Source: JAAYCI01 sp964370045 (GTDB lineage Bacteria; Bacillota; Clostridia; Oscillospirales; Ruminococcaceae). From it: 64,000 bases of DNA. The stretch lies in the NCBI GenBank assembly GCA_964370045.1, contig CAYJGZ010000010.1, positions 25,048 through 89,047 of the forward strand, in the 5' to 3' direction. Positions 32,888 through 42,119 of the stretch are shown in pieces. Each line of letters opens with the position of its first letter. The first letter of the stretch is position 1. The position numbers and the translations under genes were made by a program. A model generated the notes under the pieces. It was not told where the DNA came from, did no database searches, and saw only the letters and a program-made list of their open reading frames with translations.

Positions 32888-34396
32888 ATGCCGGCTTCAG
32901 CGCAGGCGGCGGAATGGATGATAAATTTGGACTTTTTCTATCTGCTCTCCCCGGTTTTAGGCTATGTAATGCAGTGGCTGTATATGCTGGTGAACAACTA
33001 CGGTTGGGCCATCATCATATTCACCTTCATCGTGAGAATAGCAATGTTCCCACTTTCGATGAAACAGCAAAAGAGCCAAACACGTATGGCCGCCCACCAG
33101 CCCATGATAAAGGAAATTCAAAAAAAGTGGGCAAACGACCGAAACAGGCAAACACAGGAAGTACAAAAGTTCTACCAAGAAAACAACCTAAAGATGGCGG
33201 CAGGCTGTGCGCCCATGCTCATAAACTTTTTGGTTATTTTCGGTATCATCGGCGTTATTCAGTCGCCGCTGGAGCACATTCTGCGCATTGATGAGGCTCA
33301 GCTCTCGGAGGGTTACTCTATTGTAAACTCTTACGAGCCCGAAAAGAACATCCTGCAAGATTTTTACACACAGCAAACTATCTTGACGGATGAAGTAAAG
33401 AAAAATCCAAAGCTGTTTACGGATGGTGTTGATGTAACATTCACGGCGGAAGAGGCAGCGGCAATGGGCCTTACCTCGGCCGCCACACCCGAAAGCACCT
33501 CCGCCTCGACAAGCGGCTCTACCTCTGCACCCGAGCAAACTGTTGCCGCAGATGGAAGCGTCACCCGTAAAATGTCGATGAGCCAGGAATCTGTAGATTC
33601 TATCAACGACTTTAACTTTAGCCTAAACCTCTTCGGCAACGAGATAAACCTTGCCGTTGTGCCCGACTTCTCCCAGTTTTGGACACTTATTCTGCCCATA
33701 CTCTCGCTTGTAACAATGGCGCTCTCGCAGGTGCTGATAATGTTCACCTCCGGCCAGCAGGCTATGGGTAAAGCGTCCATGTGGGCGATGACAATTATCA
33801 TGGGTGTAATGTTCGGCTTTTTCGCCTTCCGTGTACCCATCGGCTTCTCGCTGTACTACACGGTTTCAAACATTGTTATGACAATTCAGCAGATGGTACT
33901 GCGCAGAATGTACAACCCTGTGAAAATTCGTGAGCAGGTGGAAAGAGAGATTGAGGAGCGCCGTGCCGCAAAGAAGAACCAAAAGAAAAAGGTGCTGGTG
34001 CAAGAGGTGAACGGCGAGCTGGTGAGCACCGAGGTAAGCGAAGCAGAGCTGAACCGTGCACGCCTTGAAAGAGCAAGAGCAATGGATGCCGAGCGCTACA
34101 AAGAAGAGAGCGGCCCGCCGCAAGATGAGGACGAGCGAGCGCAAAATGCACGCAATCAGGATGAATTGAGATATTCAGGTGGTGGCGATGCGGAAGAGGC
34201 AAAGCCCGCCGAGCAAACTTCGCTTATCGAGGGAAAGCCGCCCGAAGGCGAGGATGAAAGGCCCGGTGCAAGCGCAAGCGTTATAAAAGATTACGAAGCG
34301 CCACAGTACAAGCCCGGCCGCCGCAAGCGTGCACGCAACAACAAGGGCGATGCACCCTCGACAGGCGAGCAGAGCACCGACGAAAACAACAAGTAA
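32888..34396 (+). CDS. yidC: Membrane protein insertase YidC/OxaA (SpoIIIJ type)
   Basis: This protein of up to 502 residues inserts and folds membrane proteins. The first membrane helix and the YGWAIIIFTFIVRIAMFPLS region, including the conserved positively charged groove Arg, identify the family; later segments LAVVPDFSQFWTLILPIL, GVMFGFFAFRVPIGFSLYYTVSN complete it. Compared with usual Gram-positive YidC (about 250-290 residues) it has a Ser/Thr-rich insertion of roughly 100 residues after the second helix and a hydrophilic C-terminal tail of over 150 residues ending in basic then acidic clusters. The start could also be ATG 32918. It is 14 bases upstream of jag. Confidence 0.93.
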   Translation: MPASAQAAEWMINLDFFYLLSPVLGYVMQWLYMLVNNYGWAIIIFTFIVRIAMFPLSMKQQKSQTRMAAHQPMIKEIQKKWANDRNRQTQEVQKFYQENNLKMAAGCAPMLINFLVIFGIIGVIQSPLEHILRIDEAQLSEGYSIVNSYEPEKNILQDFYTQQTILTDEVKKNPKLFTDGVDVTFTAEEAAAMGLTSAATPESTSASTSGSTSAPEQTVAADGSVTRKMSMSQESVDSINDFNFSLNLFGNEINLAVVPDFSQFWTLILPILSLVTMALSQVLIMFTSGQQAMGKASMWAMTIIMGVMFGFFAFRVPIGFSLYYTVSNIVMTIQQMVLRRMYNPVKIREQVEREIEERRAAKKNQKKKVLVQEVNGELVSTEVSEAELNRARLERARAMDAERYKEESGPPQDEDERAQNARNQDELRYSGGGDAEEAKPAEQTSLIEGKPPEGEDERPGASASVIKDYEAPQYKPGRRKRARNNKGDAPSTGEQSTDENNK

Positions 34397-34410
34397 AGGA
34401 GGCTTTAGCC

Positions 34411-35601
34411 ATGCGTGAAGTGATAGCCACGGGAAAAACCGTGGAAGAGGCCACCGAGGCGGGGTGCACACAGCTGGGCCTGTCTCGCTCAGAGGTGACT
34501 CTTGAAATACTTGCGATGCCCCAAAAAAAGTTTTTTAAGACGATTCCTGCCAAAGTAAAGGTTACCGCTATAGAAGATGATGCGGCAGAAAGTAGCATAG
34601 CTTTTGAGCAAAAAAGCAGTGCGCCTATAATGGAAAAAGCTCAATTTACCGAGACAAAGCCAACCCAACAAAAAAAGATGCAAGCACAAAATACAAGCGA
34701 AAAACCACAGCAAAGTATGCAAAACCCGCCACAAACTTCACCCGAAACAGCAAGCGACGAGGTAAGCGACGAGGCAAGCGCGGGAGTAAGCGAAACAACC
34801 GAGGGGAGGGTGCTTCAAAGCGAGCCGGAAGTGCCCATAGACTTGGCACTTTTCCCTCAGGTGCAAAAAGCGGTGGATTACCTTTCCTCCATTTTCAGCG
34901 CAATGGGCTTGCAGGATGTAAGCATAAGCGCACTGCGTCAGGGCGATGCAACGCTTTTGCGTGTGAGCGATGAGCACATTTTGGACAGGATGGAGGTGCG
35001 TGGGGAGGTAATCCAGGCGCTCAGCTATCTTGTGGACAGGGCGGTCAATGCAGGCATTGACAAAAAAGAGGACATATATCTGCGCATCAGGCTGGATGTT
35101 GAGGGATACCGCAACCGCAGAGAGACGGAGCTGGTGGAGATGGCAATGCGCATCGGAAACGAAGTGGCCAAAACAGGGCGCAGCCGCACACTCGCCCCCA
35201 TGAACCCCTACGAGCGCCTTATTGTGCACACGACTATCGGCAAAATTGAGGGAGTGTTTAGCTCGTCCATAGGTGCGGATGTACAGCGCAGGGTGGTAAT
35301 AAAATCGCTTGCGCCAAACGCAACAGATGGGGGAGACTACAAAGGCGACAGCCGAGGCAAAAAGCAGGGCGGCCAAAGGCGGGATAATTCGCGCGGCTCT
35401 TCCCGCTCCTCCGGCGGGCGCTCGGGAGCAGGACAAGGACGTGCCCCAAGGCAGGGGGCGCGCACCCAGCGTAGCTTCACCCCCGAGCGTGAATTTGCAA
35501 AAACCGAGCACAACCCAAGCACAGCGCCCGTAGTGCCAAAGCGCAGGGAGGCCATCCGTGACGGAGAGGACCTGCCGCTTTACGGCAAGATAGAGCTGTA
35601 A
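34411..35601 (+). CDS. jag: Jag (KhpB/EloR) RNA-binding protein
   Basis: This 396-residue protein has a Jag_N domain (MREVIATGKTVEEATEAG), an acidic and low-complexity linker at about 60-145, a KH-like domain and an R3H domain (ETELVEMAMRIGNEV, then LAPMNPYERLIVHTTI and GADVQRRVVI). A Gly/Arg/Ser-rich tail follows. Orthologues (KhpB/EloR) bind RNA with KhpA and influence cell elongation. The linker and tail make it longer than most homologues (about 200-330). GGAGG precedes the ATG, and close spacing after yidC shows an operon. Confidence 0.92.
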   Translation: MREVIATGKTVEEATEAGCTQLGLSRSEVTLEILAMPQKKFFKTIPAKVKVTAIEDDAAESSIAFEQKSSAPIMEKAQFTETKPTQQKKMQAQNTSEKPQQSMQNPPQTSPETASDEVSDEASAGVSETTEGRVLQSEPEVPIDLALFPQVQKAVDYLSSIFSAMGLQDVSISALRQGDATLLRVSDEHILDRMEVRGEVIQALSYLVDRAVNAGIDKKEDIYLRIRLDVEGYRNRRETELVEMAMRIGNEVAKTGRSRTLAPMNPYERLIVHTTIGKIEGVFSSSIGADVQRRVVIKSLAPNATDGGDYKGDSRGKKQGGQRRDNSRGSSRSSGGRSGAGQGRAPRQGARTQRSFTPEREFAKTEHNPSTAPVVPKRREAIRDGEDLPLYGKIEL

Positions 35602-35666
35602 TTTATCGGCAAGCTTCACCATAACAATATCCATGCGCTGCTTGCCAAAAGCTTATGCTAAAACAG

Positions 35667-35705
35667 GAAAATGCCGCGCTTATATTAGCTGCGGCGTTTT
35701 CTTTT
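35667..35705 (+). terminator. Terminator after jag
   Basis: GAAAA-T-GCCGC (35667-35677) pairs with GCGGC-G-TTTTC (35691-35701), followed by TTTT. The rest of the 373-base gap to mnmE is AT-rich and holds GTGGAAAAG/GTTTTC motifs but no gene. Confidence 0.8.
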
Positions 35706-35974
35706 GAGTAGGCAAAATAGGCCTTTTTAAGGAAAAAATGTCTTAAATATTGGGAAAACATCTGCCTTTTAGTAGAAGAAATCAATACTAAATTATCGTT
35801 TTCTGCAAATAATAACGAATTAACGTCATTATTTAGGAAGATGAAAAAAGTGGAAAAGTTTTCAAACAATAGGAAAAAACATGAATAATCTTTTCCTAAA
35901 CGACCTACTTACTACTTCAAACAAAAATAATCACAGCACAAGGCTTCAAAAGATGAAAAAGAGGTAAAGTTTAC

Positions 35975-37342
35975 ATGCTACAGGAGCACACTATTGTCGC
36001 AATAGCCACCCCTCCGGGGAAAGGTGCAATAGCGGTGGTTCGCTTGAGCGGGCGGGATAGCCACGAGGTGGCGCTGAAGGTATTTGTGCCAAAAAACAAA
36101 GAGAGGCTATCCGCTTCACGCAATAGTTATTTTGCGAGCTATGGCTGTTTTTTTGAGGATACAAAAAAAGTGGATGATGGTATATCGCTATTTTTTCGCT
36201 CTCCATGCAGCTACACAGGCGAGGACAGCGTAGAGTTTTACTGTCATGGCGGCGAGGAGGTAAGCGCCCAGGTGATGCAGGCATGTGTGCGAGCAGGCGC
36301 AAGCCCCGCAAGCCCTGGCGAATTTACACAGCGTGCATTTATAAACGGAAAAATGTCGCTCACACAGGCCGAGGCGGTGATGGAGCTGATAGACGCAAGC
36401 TCTCGCAGTGGCGCACAGGCGGCAAGAGCTGCCTTGGATGGAGCGTTGCAACGTAAAATATCTGAAATAAAGCAAAAGCTTTTGGAACTTGCGGCACATA
36501 TATCGGCGTGGGTGGATTACCCCGAGGAGGACGTGCCCGAGCTAAGCTATGAAAACTTTACCTTAGAGGTAAACGAAGCAATGGCCGAGCTGAAAGAACT
36601 GGTAGACGGATATGAAAACGGCGTCATTATTAGACGTGGAGTGTCGGCTGCCATTGTGGGAAGCCCGAACGTAGGAAAGTCTACCCTTTTCAATCTTATG
36701 TCTGGATTTGAGCGTTCTATCGTTACTTCTATTGCCGGAACTACCCGTGATGTGGTGCGTGAACAGCTAAATATCGGTGGAATAAATTTACTTTTGGCAG
36801 ATACGGCAGGCCTTCGCCACTCGGAAGATGAGGTGGAAAAGGAGGGCATACGCCGAAGCGGATGCGAAATGGAAAATGCGGCACTTGTAATTGCGGTGTT
36901 CGATGGTAGCACGCCTTTTAGCGAGGATGACCGACAGGTAGCTATACAGTGCAAAGGGCGCTTGGCGCTTGCAATTATAAACAAGAGTGACTTAAGCCTG
37001 CAGATGCAGGAGGATGAGCTGAAGCCTTATTTTGGGTCTGTTGTGCAGGTGAGCGCCCTTAGCGAAAATACACCAAAAATACTTAAAAATAAAATTTATA
37101 CGTTGCTACGACTTAATGACGTAGACTGTGATGCGCCGATGCTGCAAAATAAGCGGCAGCTATCCGCTGCTTTGGATGCGAAAGCGGCACTTGAAAACTC
37201 TTTGCAAGCGATTGATATTGGGCTTGATGCGGCGGATGTATGCCTTGGGCAGGCGCTGAGCGCACTCGCTCGCCTTAGTGGTGAGGATGTTAGTAGTGCG
37301 GTGGTGGAGGAAGTATTTTCTAAATATTGCGTAGGAAAGTAG
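35975..37342 (+). CDS. mnmE: tRNA modification GTPase MnmE
   Basis: With MnmG, this 455-residue GTPase installs the carboxymethylaminomethyl group on wobble uridine 34. It has the tetrahydrofolate-binding N-terminal domain (TIVAIATPPGKGAIAVVRLSG), the G domain inserted in a helical region (GSPNVGKST, TTRDV, DTAGL, NKSD) and the C-terminal -C-GK motif (FSKYCVGK) carrying the functional cysteine. GAGGTAAAG precedes the ATG. It starts a set mnmE-mnmG-rsmG with gaps of 300-400 AT-rich bases between genes, so they may not form one operon. Confidence 0.97.
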   Translation: MLQEHTIVAIATPPGKGAIAVVRLSGRDSHEVALKVFVPKNKERLSASRNSYFASYGCFFEDTKKVDDGISLFFRSPCSYTGEDSVEFYCHGGEEVSAQVMQACVRAGASPASPGEFTQRAFINGKMSLTQAEAVMELIDASSRSGAQAARAALDGALQRKISEIKQKLLELAAHISAWVDYPEEDVPELSYENFTLEVNEAMAELKELVDGYENGVIIRRGVSAAIVGSPNVGKSTLFNLMSGFERSIVTSIAGTTRDVVREQLNIGGINLLLADTAGLRHSEDEVEKEGIRRSGCEMENAALVIAVFDGSTPFSEDDRQVAIQCKGRLALAIINKSDLSLQMQEDELKPYFGSVVQVSALSENTPKILKNKIYTLLRLNDVDCDAPMLQNKRQLSAALDAKAALENSLQAIDIGLDAADVCLGQALSALARLSGEDVSSAVVEEVFSKYCVGK

Positions 37343-37644
37343 ATTGCGATAACTATTTCATGAATTTAACCATTTTCGTCTTTATGTTGAAAACTTAGTA
37401 AACAAACATGAAATTGAGTATAAAAATGTTTTGAGCATGTGGTAGATGGTTGCATGAAAAATTAGGCAAATAAAAGCACTGGTTTTGCTGAAATAATTAA
37501 AAATAGCGTATAAATAAAAAAGAAAAATAGTGTGTATTCCAAAAATATGCGAAATAACGAAATATATTTTAGATATATAGTTACATAATGTGTGAAGCGT
37601 GAATATATTTGTATTTTACCTATGAAAAGAAAGGTAATGAAAAA

Positions 37645-39525
37645 ATGTGCAAAGCAAACGACTACGAGGTAATTATTGTAGGTGGCGGCCACGCAGGTAT
37701 TGAGGCGGCAGTGGCGGCTGCACGCCTTGGTGTGCGCACTGCGATATTTACACTCAGCTTGGACACTATAGGAAACCTTCCTTGCAACCCAAGCATAGGC
37801 GGAACGGCGAAAGGCCACCTTGTGCGAGAGGTGGATGCTTTGGGCGGCTGCATGGGAATACTGGCCGATGCAACGATGATTCAAAGCAGAATGCTGAATA
37901 GGGGGAAAGGCCCTGCGGTGCATAGCTTGCGCACCCAAGCAGACCGTGCACAGTATCATTTATTAGCAAAAAAATTGCTGGAAAATACGGATAATATTCA
38001 CATAAAACAAGCAGAAATAGTGGAAATAATAATAGAGGATGGATGCGCCACAGGGGTAAAAACAAACTATGGCAGTATTTTTAGCGCTGATGCGATTGTT
38101 ATTGCCACGGGGACTTACTTAGACAGTAAAATATATATAGGGGAGCAGGCGTATGCGTCGGGGCCTGACGGCATATCTGCGGCGCAAAAATTAGGAGAAA
38201 ATATTAAAAAAATAGGATTAAATTTGCGGCGATTTAAGACAGGCACACCTGCAAGGGTACATCGACGCTCCATAAACTTCGACAAGCTTGAAATACAACA
38301 TGGAGACGAACAAATTTTTCCGTTTAGCTTTATGACAGAGCAGGCGGGTGAAAACAAAGTGACCTGCCATATAGCGTATACAAACCCAAAGACACACGAG
38401 ATAATTACAAATAATTTGCACCGCTCGGCAATGTATGCGGGCATGATTGAGGGTGCAGGGCCGAGATATTGCCCCAGCATCGAGGATAAAGTGGTGCGCT
38501 TTGCGGACAAAAACCGCCACCAAATTTTTGTAGAGCCGTGCGGCCTAAACACAGATGAGTACTATTTGCAGGGCATGTCCTCCTCATTGCCGGAGGATGT
38601 TCAGCAGGAAATGTATCGAAGCATCGAAGGTCTTGAGCAGGTGGAGCTGATGCGTCCGGCCTACGCCATAGAATACGACTGCGTGGACCCCACCCAGCTG
38701 AAGCCCACACTCGAGTGCAAAACGCTGAAAGGACTGTTCGGCGCAGGGCAGTTTTGTGGCTCGTCCGGCTATGAGGAGGCTGCGGCGCAGGGGCTTCTTG
38801 CGGGAATAAATGCGGCGAAATATGCGCAAAAAATAGAAGGAATAATATTAAGCCGCCAACAAAGCTACATAGGAACGCTAATTGATGACCTTGTGACAAA
38901 AGGCACAAACGAGCCATACCGCATGATGACCAGCCGAAGCGAGCACCGCTTGTATCTTAGGCAGGACAATGCAGACGAGCGGCTGACTCCCTTAGGCAGA
39001 GAAGTAGGGCTTGTGGAGGAGGATAGGTGGGAGCGCTTTTCAAAGATGTTGGAGCGGAAAAATGCCGAGATGAAAAGGCTGAAGAGCACAAAGATTACAC
39101 CCGAGCAGTTGGCCGACTTATATGTGGAAAAAGTGGAAAACTTGCCTAAACAAGCGACAAGTGCGGCGATTTTGTTAAAAAGGCCGGAGCTGAGCTATGC
39201 GGAAATTGTGGGATGTGTTGGTGAGGGTGAGGGTGTCACACCACTTATAGCGGATAAAATCCAAACCGAAATAAAGTATGAGGGCTATATTAAGAACCAG
39301 CTGGAGCAGATAGAAGTGCTAAAAAACCGTGAACAAACGATAATTCCTGCTGATATTTGCTACGCTGAAATGAACGGGCTGCGCCTTGAAGCCAGGGAAA
39401 AGTTGCAGGCTATTCGCCCTGTTTCACTTGGGCAGGCGGCACGCATACCCGGTGTGTCGCCAAGTGATGTGGCACAGCTTTCACTGATATTGTCTGTTAT
39501 GAAGAGGCGGCAGGAGGAAGAATAG
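37645..39525 (+). CDS. mnmG: tRNA uridine-5-carboxymethylaminomethyl synthesis enzyme MnmG (GidA)
   Basis: This 626-residue FAD protein is the partner of MnmE. The N-terminal dinucleotide motif is GGGHAGIEAAVAAARLG, followed by LPCNPSIGGTAKGHLV and later CGLNTDEYYLQGMSSSLP; the C-terminal helical domain ends with LGQAARIPGVSPSDVAQLS. I use ATG 37645, since AAAGG lies before it and the upstream frame is unlike the family. All signature regions are complete. Confidence 0.97.
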   Translation: MCKANDYEVIIVGGGHAGIEAAVAAARLGVRTAIFTLSLDTIGNLPCNPSIGGTAKGHLVREVDALGGCMGILADATMIQSRMLNRGKGPAVHSLRTQADRAQYHLLAKKLLENTDNIHIKQAEIVEIIIEDGCATGVKTNYGSIFSADAIVIATGTYLDSKIYIGEQAYASGPDGISAAQKLGENIKKIGLNLRRFKTGTPARVHRRSINFDKLEIQHGDEQIFPFSFMTEQAGENKVTCHIAYTNPKTHEIITNNLHRSAMYAGMIEGAGPRYCPSIEDKVVRFADKNRHQIFVEPCGLNTDEYYLQGMSSSLPEDVQQEMYRSIEGLEQVELMRPAYAIEYDCVDPTQLKPTLECKTLKGLFGAGQFCGSSGYEEAAAQGLLAGINAAKYAQKIEGIILSRQQSYIGTLIDDLVTKGTNEPYRMMTSRSEHRLYLRQDNADERLTPLGREVGLVEEDRWERFSKMLERKNAEMKRLKSTKITPEQLADLYVEKVENLPKQATSAAILLKRPELSYAEIVGCVGEGEGVTPLIADKIQTEIKYEGYIKNQLEQIEVLKNREQTIIPADICYAEMNGLRLEAREKLQAIRPVSLGQAARIPGVSPSDVAQLSLILSVMKRRQEEE

Positions 39526-39930
39526 GAAAATATGGCAAGGAAAATATGAAATGCGTAGCCGTAAAGCAGGTTTTAACTTTTTAATTAGCCTGAAAAGCGG
39601 CAAAATAGGAAAAATTAACATTTTTAGCGTTGAAAACATTTTATTAAAACAACGATTTTACGTGTAAAATTCACACTACAGCACAAGTGTTTAGACTGAG
39701 TGGAAAACTTGACCACAAATGAAAAAACATGAATTTATTTTGATTTAGCTGAGCAATGCTATGTTTACAAACTTATAAAACTTTTTCAAGAGCTAATATT
39801 GTGCATAAAAAAGCACATAAATTCATGGTTGTGATGCAGGATGTTTCCTATAATGTAGGAATATTCCTAACGGTTTGCAGGGGTGTTGTTGAGTACTTTG
39901 GTGATAAAAACAAACAGGAGATTACATGAA
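39526..39930. other. AT-rich gene-free gap between mnmG and rsmG
   Basis: No coding sequence, RNA or repeat family found. It contains GTTGAAAACATT (39629) and GTGGAAAACTT (39700), versions of a motif that recurs in several gaps around the origin. Confidence 0.5.
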
Positions 39931-40629
39931 ATGATTGATAAAAACCGTATGAGCAGGCTTGCGGAGCAGTTTGGCATTGAGCTGAGCGAAACCCAGCTAA
40001 ATCAGCTAAGTATATACGCGCAGATGCTGGTGAGCACAAACGAAAAGCTGAACCTCACCTCCATAACACAGCCGCAGGAAATTGAAATAAAGCATTTTTT
40101 GGACTGTCTTTTGGCGGCAGAGTGTTCTTTTTTAGGGGAAAGCTTTGTGGATGTGGGAAGCGGTGCTGGCTTTCCGGGCATGGTTGTTAAGATATTCAGG
40201 CCACAGCTGAGTGTCACGCTCATGGAGCCTACGGGCAAGCGGCTGAGTTTTTTGCGGGAAGTGAGCGAGGCTATCGGCGTAGAGGTGAGCCTGGTGAAGG
40301 AAAGGGCGGAGGAGGCGGCGCGCAAGGAGTGGCGAGAGGCGTTTGACAGCGCTACGGCGAGAGCGGTGGCCGCACTGCCTGCGCTGTGCGAGTACTGCCT
40401 GCCGCTCGTGCGAAAGGGCGGCCACTTCATAGCCATGAAGACAGAACCGCAAGAGCAGATACGGCAGGCGCAAAAGGCAATCGCAAAGCTCGGGGGAGAG
40501 GTAAAAGAGGTGAAAAGCTACAGCTTGCCGGGGGAAATTCAGCGTAGCTTGATAGTTATTCAGAAAGTAGAGCACACGCCGCCGCAGTACCCAAGAGCCG
40601 GCGGAGTGATAGCAAAGCGTCCGCTGTAA
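39931..40629 (+). CDS. rsmG: 16S rRNA (guanine-527-N7)-methyltransferase
   Basis: This 232-residue enzyme (GidB) methylates G527 of 16S rRNA using S-adenosylmethionine. The SAM-binding region is FVDVGSGAGFPGMVVKI, followed by VTLMEPTGKRLSFLREV and the motif RAVAALPALCEYCLPL. The start ATG 39931 follows CAGGAG. It lies between mnmG and the parAB pair as in most Firmicutes. The length is normal. Confidence 0.96.
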   Translation: MIDKNRMSRLAEQFGIELSETQLNQLSIYAQMLVSTNEKLNLTSITQPQEIEIKHFLDCLLAAECSFLGESFVDVGSGAGFPGMVVKIFRPQLSVTLMEPTGKRLSFLREVSEAIGVEVSLVKERAEEAARKEWREAFDSATARAVAALPALCEYCLPLVRKGGHFIAMKTEPQEQIRQAQKAIAKLGGEVKEVKSYSLPGEIQRSLIVIQKVEHTPPQYPRAGGVIAKRPL

Positions 40630-40701
40630 GGGGCGGTGCTTGCGATGGTGGGCGGTAGCGTGTTAAAAGGGTAGAGCCTGAATTTTACTGCAATAGTTAC
40701 T

Positions 40702-40727
40702 AAAGCGTCCCTTGTTGGGCGCTTTTT
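40702..40727 (+). terminator. Terminator after rsmG
   Basis: AAAGCG-T-CC (40702-40710) pairs with GG-G-CGCTTT (40717-40725), followed by T. Confidence 0.85.
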
Positions 40728-40805
40728 TATTTTGGCGACTTGCATGGCGGTGGCAGGCCGCTGCGAGGTGCGCAATGCGTAATTTTCGGCTTTGCTACGG
40801 CTAAA

Positions 40806-40821
40806 TGTTTCACGTGGAACA
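40806..40821. promoter_or_regulatory. parS site (ParB binding)
   Basis: TGTTTCACGTGGAACA matches the parS consensus TGTTNCACGTGNAACA; one base short of a perfect palindrome. It lies in the 665-base gap upstream of parA. Confidence 0.95.
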
Positions 40822-41101
40822 TTTGAAAGCTTGCACAGAGATTTTGCCACGAGTGCGAGCAAAGGGTGCAACGCAGGACAACTTTTTTGCACATTTTTCG
40901 GTAGCGAAAAAGTGGGCATGTGGAGAAGTTTCAACATTATCAACATACTGAGTAAACCACATAAGCAAAAAATCACAGCTACCTACAAAGCCTTATTTTC
41001 AGCGGAAAAGCCTGCATACAGAGCAAAACAGCGGTATGCTTTCCTTTAGAGAAATAGCCCACATTCGCCCAAGCTTTCAACGGGTATTCAACACTTGTGA
41101 A

Positions 41102-41117
41102 TGTTCCACGTGGAACA
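41102..41117. promoter_or_regulatory. parS site (ParB binding), perfect palindrome
   Basis: TGTTCCACGTGGAACA is a perfect match to parS, 296 bases from the first site and about 190 bases before parA. The rest of the gap holds no gene; a possible -10 TATACT is at 41168-41173. Confidence 0.96.
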
Positions 41118-41294
41118 TTGCGGCACTTTTTGGAAATTTTGCGCTTTTTTTTAGGCACACGGTGTGATATACTTACATTAACACAGCAAGTTAATACTAT
41201 CTTCGATGAAGATTTGCGCCCCGATGCTTTTGCAGGGGGTTCATTTTGTGGGTAATTTGCAGGTGTGTTTCGCTTATTTTTAGGAGGTTTTTTC

Positions 41295-42062
41295 TTGGCA
41301 AAGGTTATCGCTGTAACAAACCAAAAGGGCGGGGTGGGCAAAACAACCACCGCTGTAAACTTATCCTCCAGCGTGGCGGAAAAGTCCTGCCGTGTACTGC
41401 TTGTGGACTTGGACCCCCAGGGCAACAGCACCAGCAGCTTTGGCCTGTCCAAGCGGCAGATTAAAAAAAGCGTGTACGATGTGATGATAGGTAGGGCTAC
41501 CGCCGCAGAGGTCATCCAAAAAACGCAGTACCTTTGCGACATCATGCCCTCAAACATTCAGCTTTCGGGCGCAGGCGTGGAGCTGGTGAGCATGGAAAGG
41601 CGGGAGGCACGCCTGCGTGAGGGGCTTGCGTCGGTACTGCAAAACTACGACTTTATATTTATAGATTGTCCGCCCTCGCTCGACCTGCTCACGCTGAACG
41701 GCCTGTGCGCCTGTGACACGGTGCTGGTGCCCATTCAGTGCGAATACTTTGCGCTGGAGGGGCTGTCCGAGCTGATGGCAACGGTGCGCAACGTGAAAAA
41801 AGCGTTCAACCCCTACATAGATGTGGAGGGTGTACTGCTCACCATGTTCGACGGCAGGCTGAACCTAACCCTGCAAGTAGTGCAGGAAGTAAAGAAGTTC
41901 TTTAATGAGAAGGTGTACAAAACGGCAATTCCCCGAAACGTGCGCCTGTCCGAAGCGCCCAGCTTTGGCGCACCCGTGAACTATTACGACCCGGTTTCAC
42001 GTGGTGCGATGGCATACAGGGAGCTTGCGGGCGAGTTTTTGAAAAACAATCGACGGGGGTAA
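41295..42062 (+). CDS. parA: Chromosome partitioning ATPase ParA (Soj)
   Basis: This 255-residue deviant-Walker ATPase works with ParB to separate origins and, in Firmicutes, to control DnaA. The Walker A-like motif is KGGVGKTTTAVNL with both lysines, followed by VDLDPQGNS and IDCPPSLDLLT. The start is TTG 41295, 6 bases after TAGGAGGT; the longer frame upstream lacks a ribosome binding site. parB follows 57 bases later. Confidence 0.96.
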   Translation: MAKVIAVTNQKGGVGKTTTAVNLSSSVAEKSCRVLLVDLDPQGNSTSSFGLSKRQIKKSVYDVMIGRATAAEVIQKTQYLCDIMPSNIQLSGAGVELVSMERREARLREGLASVLQNYDFIFIDCPPSLDLLTLNGLCACDTVLVPIQCEYFALEGLSELMATVRNVKKAFNPYIDVEGVLLTMFDGRLNLTLQVVQEVKKFFNEKVYKTAIPRNVRLSEAPSFGAPVNYYDPVSRGAMAYRELAGEFLKNNRRG

Positions 42063-42119
42063 GCACAAAAAACTTTGTGGCATTAGCAGTATAGTTTTAT
42101 TGTATTTAAGGAGAACATT

